Below, piece by piece: positions 1 through 11,187 of a stretch of DNA of 64,000 nt. This DNA comes from Panopea generosa (Eukaryota; Mollusca; Bivalvia; Adapedonta; Hiatellidae). A program made the position numbers and the translations under genes. The notes under the pieces were generated by a model. It was not told where the DNA came from. It worked only from the letters and a program-made list of their open reading frames with translations, and did no database searches. The number at the start of each line of letters is the position of its first letter. The stretch's first letter is position 1. The stretch is from NCBI GenBank assembly GCA_029582155.1, contig CM055905.1:64061452-64125451 (forward strand), in the 5' to 3' direction.

Positions 1-573
1 ACACTGTAAAACCCGCATGAGCTATGCTTAGAAACGGCTTTAGCAACGGACGGGCATTCAAACATCAATCATCTCAGTTTTCATTGTAGCTCCACCAAGA
101 GTTACATAAACTGTCAATCAAATGACGTTTAACGCTAAGCCAGTTAGTTTCCCAATAAAAAAAATGAAGAAACTCTGGCAAAAATGATAAAACACTCGGC
201 TGATCCTTGAATGATATAAAATTATCTTTGCCAACTCGTTTAATAAATTCAGTTATAAATGAGCACTCATGAAACATCCTCTATAGGCATGCGATACTAT
301 TCCACTATATCGAATCTTTACTGTCGTATCATTTTTGCCCACCAATTAAAAATATTATACGCATTAATGCAAATAAGTAAAATCAGTACATATAGAAGAA
401 GTATTGACAGGTGTCAACACTAAATATGGATACAAGATACGAGAAACTTTATTTTGTGTCGGATATACAAATATAAAACACTAGCTGTAAAGCCATTTGC
501 CGTCAGTAACAAAGATACATAACATGTTGACATTTTTTTATTATTATTTTAACTTAAATGCATATGGCATAAG

Positions 574-575
<2 letters not shown>

Positions 576-622
<47 letters not shown>
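576..622. repeat. (CA)n microsatellite
   Basis: About 47 bp of CA repeats interrupted by CGCGCG near 586-591, in the ABAT intron upstream of exon a. Confidence 0.95.
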
Positions 623-624
<2 letters not shown>

Positions 625-766
625 TTATACACACATGCATACACATGGACCATGTATAATGGCGTTACGTGTATACCGTTTTATTACAAGTAGTGACGAT
701 AGCAGACATACTAAATAGATATGTGTATGCATGCTACATGTACACCGTTTTATGACAACCTTTCAG

Positions 767-893
767 AGAGACCAAAGAGGTGGTGCAACCCCTACGACTG
801 AAGATCTAGAATCCTGTCTCCTGAACCAAGCCCCAGGGTCGCCACCACTCACTATTCTTTCATTCAAAAACTCCTTACATGGAAGGACTTTGG
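767..893 (+). CDS. ABAT: ABAT exon a (first in window)
   Basis: The acceptor is CTTTCAG at 760-766 and the donor is GTAAGA at 894. The exon reads from codon position 1, starts with Arg-Asp-Gln-Arg, includes the NQAPGSP and HGRTLG motifs typical of this enzyme, and ends after one base of the Gly codon (phase 1). The upstream exon lies outside the window, and I see no other ABAT coding sequence in bases 1-766. Confidence 0.9.
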
Positions 894-3800
894 GTAAGAT
901 ATTATTAAGAATTTAAAGCATAATTTTGGCTAGTTAAATGTTAGTGCAGCCCAAAAGCTTCTCGGCAACATTAAACTAGCCCATTTTTTCTCATCAAAAT
1001 TGTGCTTTTATTACTTTTATTAAGTAAAACGTTATTTTTTTCTAACCGTTCTATTACCTTTTTGATATTTTTTTAAATATAAAGAAGTTTACGCATTCCT
1101 ATCGAATGTTATGAACAGTGACGACGTCAACACACTGTATTATTGATGTTTTTTAAACCCCTATATTAGCATAATCATTGGTAAACAGTAACTTTAAGTC
1201 ATTTTGCTTTAAAATGCTTCTGTGATTATAGGGGCCCTATCGTGTACCCATTACAAATGGAACATGAAGATAGACATCCCATCCCCTGACTGGCCCATCG
1301 CCTCTTTCCCTGACCTAAGGTATCCACTGGAGGATAATGTAGAAGAAAACAAAGCCGAGGAACGTCGGTGTCTTGAAGAGGTAGGTGATGACCTAATAAT
1401 TGATGACAAGATTTCACTACATGTTGCGTTTTTAATTTATCACATATCGTTGTTTAATTTTGAAATTTTAAAAAAATACAACATGTTACATAAAATTACT
1501 CGTTATGCACCTTGCATTTTCACAACACAACCAAAATTTTGTATTTCTTCAATATAGCTGTATTTACATTTCACTTTCATCACAACCTGTGATTTAGGAA
1601 TTGTATGCTTTCACACGATGTAGCCATGTGTTACACCTTATTTTCAAGACCACCTAGGATTTGTATTTCTTCACACGCTATAACTTTGTGTCACACCTTA
1701 TTTTCAAGACCACCTAGGATTTGTATGCCTTCACACGATGTAGCAATGTATTATACCTTATTTTCAAGACCACTGTAGTATAACCAACTCAACATGATTG
1801 TTTTATATAAGTAATTTATTCACATATTTATATATTTCGCATATAGGTTCAAAGTCACAAAGCTAACATTTTAAACTCGCTTTCGCTCGCCTTAACTAAA
1901 CCTAGTCTAACTGACATGTTACCAGTTTCGCATCTACTTTCTAACTGACTGACCTGTCTTCTCTAAAATCTGTCTCTGACTGAATAACCAACTATGCTAT
2001 GATTGGTCAATTCATTGCTACCTTTCAGTTGGTCATTTTTTTTTAATTTCGGACCTTAAAACCTCACCCAAATCATATGACAGAACCTAATGTCAACTAC
2101 ACATCAAGATAAACCTAAGGCTATTATTTATCTCCAGTAGCCTGTCATCCTATCTTATTAGTGACATGGCTGACTACAAATAATTTCTCCACATCTAAAA
2201 CATAATTTAAGATTCTCTCTAAAAATCTCAACTACTATAATATAACACCATGTGTATGCCTTCACACAGGGTGGTTATGTTTATTATTTCATTTTCAATA
2301 CAAGCTAGGAAATATATACCTTTACACAGTTTGGTTATACTAACATTCCATTTTCAATACAACCTAGGATTGGTAGTGCGTCACACATAATAGCTATGTG
2401 CTTACACTTCAAGTTTAACACAACATAGGACATGAATATATTCACAGAGCGTGACTGTGTTTTCTCTTTTTTCAATGATTTAATTTTTATTTGTATTGAA
2501 TCACACATTTGTAGCTATGTGTTAACACAGCCGCCTAGTATTTGTATAACTTCAAACTATGTGGCCATGTTTGCAGTATAACTTCTTTGAGTTGTATATC
2601 TTTATGAACGGTAACGGTAATAGGGTTCACGAAAAAATACCTCCCTGACATGACGGTAGCAAGATTCTTACGCCAATGAAAATGGAGTTGTGTAAAGCGG
2701 TTGGCATAGATGAAGCTATAACAGTTTAAAGATACGTAGTGATATACTGCAATGAATTGTCAAAAATGAAGGGTGCCATCAAACCATCAAAATCGTGAAA
2801 AAGCAACCTGGTCAACCCCATGTTTTATTCTGCATAATTAGACCAACAGATGACTATCTATGGAAACAAGTCACTCTTAGAACCATTTGTAATGTACCCA
2901 GTGTTCCAGAAGTGCATTTCTCTATATGTAGAATAGTACAAAATTAATAGTTGTGTGAGGCGTAATACCACTTCATTTTTAACGCAACCGTCTTAACAAA
3001 ACGTAACTGAGTGTTCCATTTCATTTTCAACTCAATTTCTTCACACAACGTAGCTGACTGTTACACATCATTTTAAAGACATACATATATTTTGTATATC
3101 CTCACGAAATTTAGCTGTGTAAAGAGTACTTAACGATGAAATAGTTAAAATGCACAAAAATACCTCAGAACATGTTAATAATTGTGTTTTATTGTCTGGT
3201 CAGGTTGAAGACAAAATGGCTTCGTATAACAAGAAGGGTACACCGGTAGCGGGGATTATTATAGAACCAATACAAGCAGAAGGGGGAGACTTCTACGCCT
3301 CTAGTGATTTCTTTCAATCGCTACGTGATATAACAAAAAAGGTAATAATTAAAAAAAAAAATATAATTGTTCGATTTCGATTTTGTCTTATTGTAATATT
3401 ATTGAACGAATCATCCTTAATTCATAGAAAAAGTTTAAATCTCGTCTTGATTATACACTCTAGCAACTTTAAAAATACATTATCAAAATTAAAATATAAT
3501 TTACATACTGGATAACTTAAATTTACTATCACTAGTAACTTTAAGTTTTCTTATGATGACAAGTGGTTAGTAATACATTCATTACCATTTTTTATTTGAT
3601 TTTCCAAAGAACATTCATATTTTGCATATGTGTTTTAACGATGATGACATTTAAATCGCCTTATATTTACAAGTTGCAGCACAATAAGTGCAATAAAAGA
3701 CGAGCGTCTGCACCCCCTTGTCGTGCTCTTGTTTATAAATATTATCTAAAGGTGTCTGCGATGATTCAGTACAGTGTATTACCATTGATCGGTACGCTTG

Positions 3801-6800
3801 CATTCAAAAAGCAAAACGTTACCACCACTGCCATAGTCATAATTTTATTGAATGGTGTTTAAAACCATTTTCAACATATGACATGAAACCCATAGAACTG
3901 TTATCCTTCCAGATGTAACTGGCACTTTTTTCAATATTAGGACATATAGCAGAGTTTGGCCCGATACCATGCCTTCGCGGTAAGAGATTAATGACCTTGA
4001 AACCACAGGCACACGAATGATTCTTTGCTCATACACTTTGTTCATACACTTTGTTCATACACTTTGTTCATACACTTTGTTCATATATTTGTTCATACGC
4101 TTTGTTCATATATTTGTTCATACACTTTGTTCATACACTTTTTTTCATATATTTGTTTATATATTTGTTCATACACTTTGTTCATACACTTTGTTAATAT
4201 ATTTGTTCATACACTTTGTTCAAACACTTTGTTCATACACTTTGTTCATACACTTTGTTCATATATTTGTTCATACACTTTGTTCATACACTTTGTTCAT
4301 ATATTTGTTCATATATTTGTTCATACAAATCATTAATTAAACTTGATTTCTAAGTATCTACTTCTTTTATTTCAGTATGGTATCGGTTTTCTAATGGACG
4401 AAGTGCAAACAGGGGGCGGGGCGACAGGCAAGTTCTGGACTCACGAATATTTCAATCTTAAAGATGCCCCTGATATAGTTACCTTCAGCAAGAAGATGCT
4501 CACAGGAGGTTTCTACTGCAATGATGAGTACAAAGCAACAGAGGTATAGTTAATAGAACATAAGTCATTAAATACATAAAGAAGACTACAGGTCATTTAA
4601 TACATAAACAAGACAACAGTGGTGTGATTAACAGAACAAAAGTCATTAACTATACACACATGGCAACATCGTTAGAATTAACAGAACAGAAGTCATTAAA
4701 TATACACACAAGGCAACAGAGGTATGATTAACAGAACAGAAGTCAATAAATAAACACACAAGGTAACAGAAGTATGATTAACAGAACAGAAGTCATTAAA
4801 TATACACACAAGGCAGCAGTGTTATGATTAACAGAGCAGAAGTAATTACATATACACACAAGACAACAGAGGTAGGATTAACAGAGCAGAAGTAATTACA
4901 TATACGCACAAGACAACAGAGGTAGGATTAACAGAGCAGAAGTCATTAAATATACACACAAGGCAACAGTGTTATGATTAACAGAACAAAAGTCATTAAA
5001 TATACACACAAGGCAACAGTGTTATGATTAACAGAACAAAAGTCATTAAATATACACACAAGGCAGCAGTGTTATGATTAACAGAACAAAAGTCATTAAA
5101 TATACACACAAGACAACAGTGTTATGACTAACAGAACAAAAGCCATTAAATATACACACAAGACAATGATGTTATGACTAACAGAACAAAAGCCATCAAA
5201 TACACACACAAGACAACAGTGATATGATTAGCAGAACAGTAGTCATTAAATATACACACAAGGCAAAAGTGATATGATAAGCAGAACAGAAGTCATTAAA
5301 TATACACACAAGGCAACAGTGTTGTGATTAACAGAACAAAATCCATTAAATATACACACAAAGCACCAGTGTTATGATTAACAGAACAGAAGTCATTAAA
5401 TATACACACAAGACAACAGTGTTGTGATTAACAGAACAGAAGTAATTAAATATACACACAAGGCAACAGTGTTATGATTTACAGAACAAAAGTCATTAAA
5501 TATACACACAAGGCACCAGTGTTATGATTAACAGAACAGAAGTTCCATAGGAGAAAAAGAGGGCGACAATGTTATCATTATTATAACCAATGGATATTGA
5601 CTCATTTAATAGATCAATTTCTCAGTATAAAAGTTAAGACAAAAATAAAACCAAAAGCAATTGTAATATTGTTCATTTTATTCTGAATTGTAATTCTAGG
5701 TATGGTCGATATATGAACTGATCAAATGAAATAAAAAAAATAATAATATGGACCAACCTATAATTATGACAGAACATGCAAACAGAATCACTGACAACTG
5801 AATAATATGACACTGGAACGGCCATTTACTTAACGCCCCTAGAAGCTTACATCAAATATATCTTTTCACCGCCAAAACATTTTCTAACAGGTCTCACTTT
5901 ACAGTTTAATTGTAGTCTTTGTTTTATTTAAAATAAGTTCTAGGGTTTCCTAGATAACAACTTAATATATATATATATTAAAGTATTTTTCCCAGAGCAG
6001 GAATGTATCCGAATATAATAATGCAATATAATTGGTATGTTAAACAGCAGTTTATTTTCATTTTCCTGAAATATACGAAACGTCTCCAAGTAACCACTAC
6101 AATGTGTTACATTGTATTTACTTGGATAAAAAACGTCACGAGGACAGTGGGCGAAGTAATTGTTTTGATTTAATTCCTTTTGTTTTAGCCGAGACTAATA
6201 CTAATGACATTCCATTACTTATGTCGGCGTGATCAAGCTTTGCAATTTTGATCACCGCCAGCATGTCCATGCATAATGAGAACATTTAAATTTTGGTCGA
6301 ATTTGATTTTTTTTTTGTATTTCATATATCCAACAAATCGAACAATAGAAATGTATCGTAGACATTGTATTATGTATTTTTAAAACAAATGAATAGAATA
6401 AAGCACACGCTACAGCAATATCAATCAAATTTGAAATATCTATTAAAGTCCGTCTGTCAGGACATCCAGTGCTTTGATTATATTTTGAAAAAGTAAACGG
6501 TTTATATTTACCAGGGAAACCGAATATTCAACACATGGCTCGGGGAACCAGGCAAGGTGATTTTCATAGAAGAAGTTGGCAACGTTATAAAAAGAGACAA
6601 TCTTCTTGAGCATGTCAAGGTCACAGGAGAATATTTCTTATCAGGACTGAAAGAGATGCAGGTACGTGTAGTTTTATCAAACATTAGTCTGAAGAACGGA
6701 CCAAGCTCTCTCGACTGAGCGCGTTAAATTAATGTCTCACTACACAGTTGAATTGCTTTCGTTGTTCTATATTAAATAAGGTCTAGGATTTCCATGGTAA

Positions 6801-9800
6801 GAAAAGAAATCCACATAGATTTTTTTTTAAGTTTTTGTTTTAATAGCAGGAATGTATACACACAATAAAATGCACAATAACTGGTATATTGACCAGGGTT
6901 TTTTTTTAAAGAGGGTACAGTGACACCCTGGGATTTTATGAAAGAAGTTTTAACATTTACTTTTTTAACACCAGTGATGTCTTGTTGCAATATATGCTAT
7001 GTCAACTTTTGCTCTACTCATCTGCAGCAAGCATTTTTTCTTAAGACAAAAATTCACATGTACGTTGGTAAATTGCAACTTTGATCACACTTGTATCTAT
7101 ATTATAGATTTTTAAAAGAATTACTTTAAAATGTTATCCATCCAATTTCATATACTTGTTATACAAACAATATCGGTACTATCCAATAAGACGACCGCCT
7201 GATAAAGACTTCAACAAATATGGAAAATACAGAGTAGAAATTACTGTATTAAACACAGTATCGTATTTTATTTTAAGATATACTCTTAATACGTTTCAGA
7301 TAAAATATCCAGGACTTTTTGAAAAGGCAAGAGGTCTTGGTACATTTTGTGCTGTAGATTTCTTTGACGCTAATGTACGAGATGGTGTGATACAGAGACT
7401 TAGACAACGAGGTAAGAACATTAGAGACAGACACAAACTGTTTAAATTATGAATAGACTGAAGCACTAACATACATATAAGGTATTACACAGAAAGTGAG
7501 CTATAGATAGACCAAGAGTGATTCGGTTATAACAAAGAGTTGAAGAGAAGTCTAAAATACCGTTCAAACGTCGTGACAACATTTACCCTCGTTACGACTT
7601 TGTTTTAGTTTCGTAATTTCAAAGTTGCGTTTAACCTTAAAGACTTACATATGCTCCGTAAATGCGGGTGCTTAAAATTAAGTGTTAAATAGCGGTGACA
7701 ACATGAAATGGAGTACACGAATGTATATAAAACAATATCGTCTTGCTTATATATATGTTTATCAATTAAGGATTAAAAGCCGAATTTTGAGTTTTAATCG
7801 GGTGATAAAAAACATTAGGCCAGTTTAATGTTCGTGAAGCCCATAAAACTAGCCAAATGTTTTTCATCACCCGAGACTATTACGTTATTTTTGTAATTTT
7901 GATATTCAAAAAGCAAATAACACGCATTAAACAGCAAAGCCAATGTAATGAATGTAACGCTGACATTGTCAACATACTGAATAAGTGCACGCATTTGTAG
8001 GACAACTTACGGCAAACGTTACGTGAAACTACCAGCAAAACAAAATCGTGAAATCAATGAAATGCAAACTGGTCCTTTTAACTCCTCCCAGATGTAAGTG
8101 TTTTTCATGATAGGATTAAATTCATTTTTTCTAGTTTTTATGCATATGTAAAGAATGACGAATCACGCACAAATCTAACATTAAGTCCTTTGGACGTTAT
8201 TTGATTTGTGCGTGATTCGACATTCTTTACACATGCATAAAAAACAGACAAAAATGAATTTAATCCTTATAATTCCAATCCTGATGATTATATTTAATTT
8301 GAGACTCCTCAAGTGAATGAAAAAAACTAAACAAAAATAACTATACGCTGCAAAGTAAACGTGTAAGAATACGTCACCTCTGTCCTGATTGGCATCAAAT
8401 TCTCTACATCTTATATCCAATAATATCGTAACGGCTATGGTTTCCATTATCAGATGAACTCTGTAACATTAGTTGGTTTATTGTAAAATGACGAAATGTT
8501 TTGCGGTGAAAAAATTAAACCCCCCTCCTTTTATCTCTCGATTTAGACAAATAAAAAAATCAATAATTCCAGGAAATACCCACACAGTGTAGACGCTAAC
8601 GTTATTGTTTAGGGTTTGTCTACACGCTTGTTTTTCAAAAATGTGTTAATATTTACGAACGTTATATAAATCCACGCTCATTTATGGAGAATCCGAATTT
8701 GGAATTTTACGTGCAAGGTTTGTGTATTTACATTGTCTCACGATCGTCTGCTTCCGAACTTCAACTACATGTTTTTATTTCATTTTTCAAGGCTATAGAA
8801 TAAATTGGTCTGTGGAAATTTTTGTCAACAACTAATATTCACGTTCGGTAAACCAGGGTTGTGTTCAACGGTATACTGTATATCTCAAATATGAACATTT
8901 TATGACCTATTTCATTGTTTCTCAAAACAACTTATGGTCTGATTGTGGCGCCTATTTAAATCACTGAACCAAAGAAATCTATAAAACAATAAACCGATGA
9001 AACCGCTAGGACTAGATCTAACATTTGTTTTTGTTGTATTTTATTAATAAATAAGCGTGGAACCGTAGTGAACGTCATTTAAGTTCGTATATTGTTAAAC
9101 CGACCCTCAAAATGTCGATGCTTCTTTGTTACGCGAGAAACGTAAAAATAGTCCGGTTCCAGGGTTTTATCGAAACATAAAAGTCTTTAAAAAATTGACG
9201 TTGTCTAATGAAAGTGCTTTAAATACATATATGATAATGAGATTCGAATTAGTGGGAAATGAAATGCAGTGAATCTATATAGTAAATTTAGGTCAATTAC
9301 AGTGGGAATGTAAATATGTTAGCATAGATTATCGTTTTACTATGGATACAAACCACCTTATATTGCTGTGCTATTCAGAGGCAATTTCGGTAATGTTTTA
9401 TATTAAAAAATTACAAAATTGCAGAGAACACCATATAAATATATACAATAATATCAATATGTTAGTATCGGATGTTGACGTATATCACTTAACACTTAAA
9501 AATGTCGCATCTTTAATCCATTCAAAACGAAAATCCCCATAGGATGAAATTCTAAAGAACAATTTAAAGCATTGTTTTATTGCTATATTTGAAAATGATG
9601 AATAATGTTAACTCTTCATTACAATGAACGTAGTACAACTTTATGAGTTTTTAAGAAAATACTTAATAGTAATATATATATCATATGTGTATCATGCCAA
9701 CTATACTGGTTTTGATTTTGACTCATATGATTTACTTCCTAATATAATATAAGTTATAAAATAAGATTTTTTTTCATTTATTGAATGCACTATAAATTAA

Positions 9801-10711
9801 GCATTTATTGATAATTTAATATCTAGTTGTAATAAAAATTGACGGTTAAAATTTAATGAATAATTCATAAAGGATGCAGTATGTATGTTGTATTGGTTAT
9901 ACTTCATTAACGATTAGGATTTGAAATCGTTTTTTAATTTAAAATTGTAAAATCCCTATTACACAAATGCTGTTCCAAATTGCTATGCAAATCATATCCA
10001 TTATAAATATTCATAGCCCTCATTTGTGAAGGAACAAATCTATATATTACCATTGTTCTATTTATGTTGAAGGTGTGAATACGGGAACCAATGGTTACAG
10101 AACCTCATTTGTGAAGGAATAATTCTATATATTAACAGTTTTCGATTTATTTTGAAGGTGTGAATACGGGAACCAGTGGTTACAGATCCTCATTTGTGAA
10201 GGAAGAATTCTATATATTAACATTTTTCTACTATTTCAAAGGTCGGAATAAATACGGGAACCAGTGGTTACAGAACCTCATTTGTGAAGGAATAATTCTA
10301 TATATTACCATTGTTCCATTTATTTTGAAGGTATGAATACGGGAACCAATGGTTACAGAACCTCATTTGTGAAGGAATAATTCTATATATTAACAGTTTT
10401 CGATTTATTTTGAAGGTGTGAATACGGGAACCAGTAGTTACAGAACTTCATTTTTGAAGGAATAATTCTATATATTACCATTGTTCCATTTATTTTGAAG
10501 GTATGAATACGGGAACCAATGGTTACAGAACCTCATTTGTGAAGGAATAATTCTATATATTAACATTTTTTCCATTTATTTTGAAGGTGTAAATACGGGA
10601 ACCTGTGGTTACAGAACACTGAGATTTCGACCGACCTTGACCTTACAGAAGCATCACGTGGATATGTTCATGGAGAGATTTGATTCTGTTCTTTCACAAA
10701 CAAAGAATTAG
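767..10711 (+). CDS. ABAT: 4-aminobutyrate aminotransferase (GABA transaminase), 3' two-thirds, 7 exons
   Basis: This mitochondrial class III PLP-dependent aminotransferase moves the amino group of GABA to 2-oxoglutarate, giving succinate semialdehyde and glutamate. Coding exons are 767-893, 1232-1380, 3204-3341, 4376-4543, 6515-6661, 7300-7411 and 10587-10711. All have AG/GT borders and matching phases, and join into 966 nt (321 residues plus TAG). The N-terminal part, including the transit peptide and the metal-cluster cysteines known in mammals, lies upstream of the window. Family landmarks appear in order: [42 protein letters not shown] (its Asp contacts the pyridine nitrogen), [10 protein letters not shown] (contains the PLP lysine), [15 protein letters not shown] and LRFRPTLTL (its Arg is expected to bind the substrate carboxylate). 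The identity rests on remembered similarity to vertebrate ABAT over the whole stretch. A second copy of the last three exons follows in a tandem duplication. Confidence 0.93.
921..1008. mobile_element. Short foldback element
   Basis: AGCATAATTTTGGCTAGTT faces AACTAGCCC...CAAAATTGTGCT as an imperfect inverted repeat of about 88 bp. It shares the GGC-AGTTTAATGTT core with the element at 7799-7872. It is probably a small MITE in the ABAT intron between exons a and b. Confidence 0.5.
1232..1380 (+). CDS. ABAT: ABAT exon b
   Basis: The acceptor is TTATAG at 1226-1231 and the donor is GTAGGT at 1381. The first two bases complete the Gly codon opened by exon a. The exon encodes the conserved [12 protein letters not shown] block and an acidic helix ending in RRCLEE. 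It finishes in phase 0. Confidence 0.9.
1585..3115 (+). repeat. Degenerate ~60-bp tandem repeat, interrupted
   Basis: Copies of a TTCACACGATGTAGC / TTATTTTCAAGACCACCTAGG unit occur at 1585-1778, about 2246-2580 and, more decayed, 2940-3115. A block of about 465 bp (1779-2245) with no such units lies between them and is flanked by TATAAC on both sides, suggesting an inserted element of unknown type. The array fills most of the intron between exons b and c. Confidence 0.6.
3204..3341 (+). CDS. ABAT: ABAT exon c
   Basis: The acceptor is GGTCAG at 3198-3203 and the donor is GTAATA at 3342, phase 0 on both sides, 46 codons. It carries [15 protein letters not shown], whose Glu and Gly residues line the active site in this family, followed by YASSDFF and SLRDITKK. 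Confidence 0.9.
4027..4327 (+). repeat. 12/13-bp minisatellite upstream of ABAT exon d
   Basis: About 24 units alternate between TTCATACACTTTG (13 bp) and TTCATATATTTG (12 bp). The open frames through it are repeat artefacts. It ends 48 bp before exon d. Confidence 0.92.
4376..4543 (+). CDS. ABAT: ABAT exon d with PLP-binding motifs
   Basis: The acceptor is ATTTCAG at 4369-4375 and the donor is GTATAG at 4544, phase 0, 56 codons. It carries [17 protein letters not shown] and [12 protein letters not shown], the cofactor-binding Asp and Lys region. The exon is boxed in by repeats: a 12-13-bp array ends about 50 bp upstream, and a 50-bp array starts inside its last codons and runs into the intron. 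Confidence 0.93.
4530..5545 (+). repeat. 50-bp minisatellite that begins in the end of ABAT exon d
   Basis: About 20 units of a 50-bp motif (GATTAACAGAACAGAAGTCA, then TTAAATATACACACAAGGCAACAGTGTTAT). The first unit overlaps the last 14 bases of exon d and its donor (AAAGCAACAGAG/GTATAG), and early intronic units keep ACAGAG/GTATG or ACAGAG/GTAGG. Confidence 0.9.
6515..6661 (+). CDS. ABAT: ABAT exon e (copy 1)
   Basis: The acceptor is TTACCAG at 6508-6514 and the donor is GTACGT at 6662, phase 0, 49 codons. It starts [14 protein letters not shown] and continues through an [13 protein letters not shown] helix. It lies about 240 bp inside the left end of the 6258-bp tandem duplication and has a twin at 12773-12919. 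Confidence 0.9.
6733..7032 (+). mobile_element. Truncated copy of the GTCTCACTACACAG-end element
   Basis: It starts GTCTCACTACACAGTTGAATT and matches the element at 28912-29360 over about 300 bp, but lacks the right terminal repeat. It is duplicated at 12991-13290. More diverged relatives are at 5889-6060 and, inverted, at 56500-56710. Confidence 0.6.
7300..7411 (+). CDS. ABAT: ABAT exon f (copy 1)
   Basis: The acceptor is GTTTCAG at 7293-7299 and the donor is GTAAGA at 7412. The exon starts in phase 0 and ends in phase 1. It encodes [20 protein letters not shown] and a RLRQRG end, matching the RGRGTFCSFD region of vertebrate ABAT. Its twin is at 13558-13669. Confidence 0.9.
7799..7872. mobile_element. 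Short foldback element (also at 14057-14130)
   Basis: GGGTGATAAAAAACATT faces AATGTTTTTCATCACCC, with inner GGCCAGTTT/AAACTAGCC, making a 74-bp hairpin. It is related to 921-1008. The 14057-14130 copy is part of the 6258-bp duplication. Confidence 0.6.
8111..8272. mobile_element. Foldback element with ~63-bp arms (also at 14369-14530)
   Basis: The left arm AGGATTAAATTCATTTT through ATGACGAATCACGCACAAAT is mirrored by ATTTGTGCGTGATTCG through AATGAATTTAATCCT, around a 25-bp loop. A diverged relative lies at 19823-19967. It is a probable palindromic MITE. Confidence 0.7.
10018..10608 (+). repeat. 85-bp minisatellite built from the ABAT terminal-exon acceptor (copy 1)
   Basis: Seven occurrences of a unit that contains TTTTGAAG/GTGTGAATACGGG, AACCAGTGGTTACAGAACC, then CTCATTTGTGAAGGAATAA; the seventh is the start of the true terminal exon. 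In the decoys the ABAT frame runs [15 protein letters not shown] and stops. Confidence 0.92.
10587..10711 (+). CDS. ABAT: ABAT terminal exon g (copy 1)
   Basis: The acceptor is TTTTGAAG at 10579-10586, and the first two bases complete a Gly codon. The exon reads [19 protein letters not shown], then a [11 protein letters not shown] helix, and stops at TAG 10709-10711. It is the only copy of the motif that continues into RFRPTL. Six upstream copies of its first 35 or so bases diverge and stop early. AATAAA at 10831-10836 is a candidate polyadenylation signal. Confidence 0.9.
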
Positions 10712-10858
10712 CCCAAACACCGTAGTTTTAAATATTTTACACTAAGGTCAAGATTAATTTCTTGCGCTGTGATGTTTGAACTATCAGTAACCGTGTATTT
10801 CGTCTTTAAGGAGATTACGGTTAAAAAAATAATAAAGCTAAAGTTGTTATTCAATGTG

Positions 10859-11187
10859 ATTGCAGGGGTCGTGAGTTCGAATACCCCGCCCGGCAACAGT
10901 CTCCGTGATGATTGATATACGACATTGTGTCTCATTATCATTCGTCTCTCACCACTGATTCAAGTGGGAATATTATCAGTTACTTGGGATCCTAAATGAT
11001 TAACAAATACGCGAGCAAACCTCATCTTCGCAAGCAACTGATAACTTTCCCACTTGAATCACGAATGATAATGAGACACAATGTCGTCTATCAATCATCA
11101 AGGCGACTGGTCCTGGCGGGGATTCGAGCTCACGACCCCTGGATTGATATTCAGTCGCGTAACCGACTGATCTAATCGGGCCCGAAT
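10859..11187. mobile_element. Inverted pair of tRNA-derived SINE fragments (also at 17117-17445)
   Basis: A 5'-truncated plus-strand copy (10859-10989, starting in the B box GTTCGAATACCCC) faces a minus-strand copy (11012-11187). The minus copy includes the tRNA-like head, whose complement reads TAGATCAGTCGGTTACGCGA and then a B box. Both contain the CATTATCATTCG and CAAGTGGGAAAGTTATCAGT body seen in 20484-20773. Confidence 0.75.

Noticed and set aside
4017-4340. Two overlapping ~105-codon frames rich in His, Phe, Tyr and Cys
   Set aside because: They are translations of a 12/13-bp minisatellite in two frames.
8181-8447. 88-codon minus-strand frame, twinned at 14439
   Set aside because: Part of it is the arm of a foldback element. 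There is no conserved motif, and it doubles only because of the 6258-bp duplication.
10708-10941. 77-codon minus-strand frame starting MIMRHNVVYQSS (also at 16966, and a relative at 62913)
   Set aside because: The start and first residues come from the SINE body (AATGATAATGAGACACAATG). It recurs wherever the SINE occurs, so it is not a gene.
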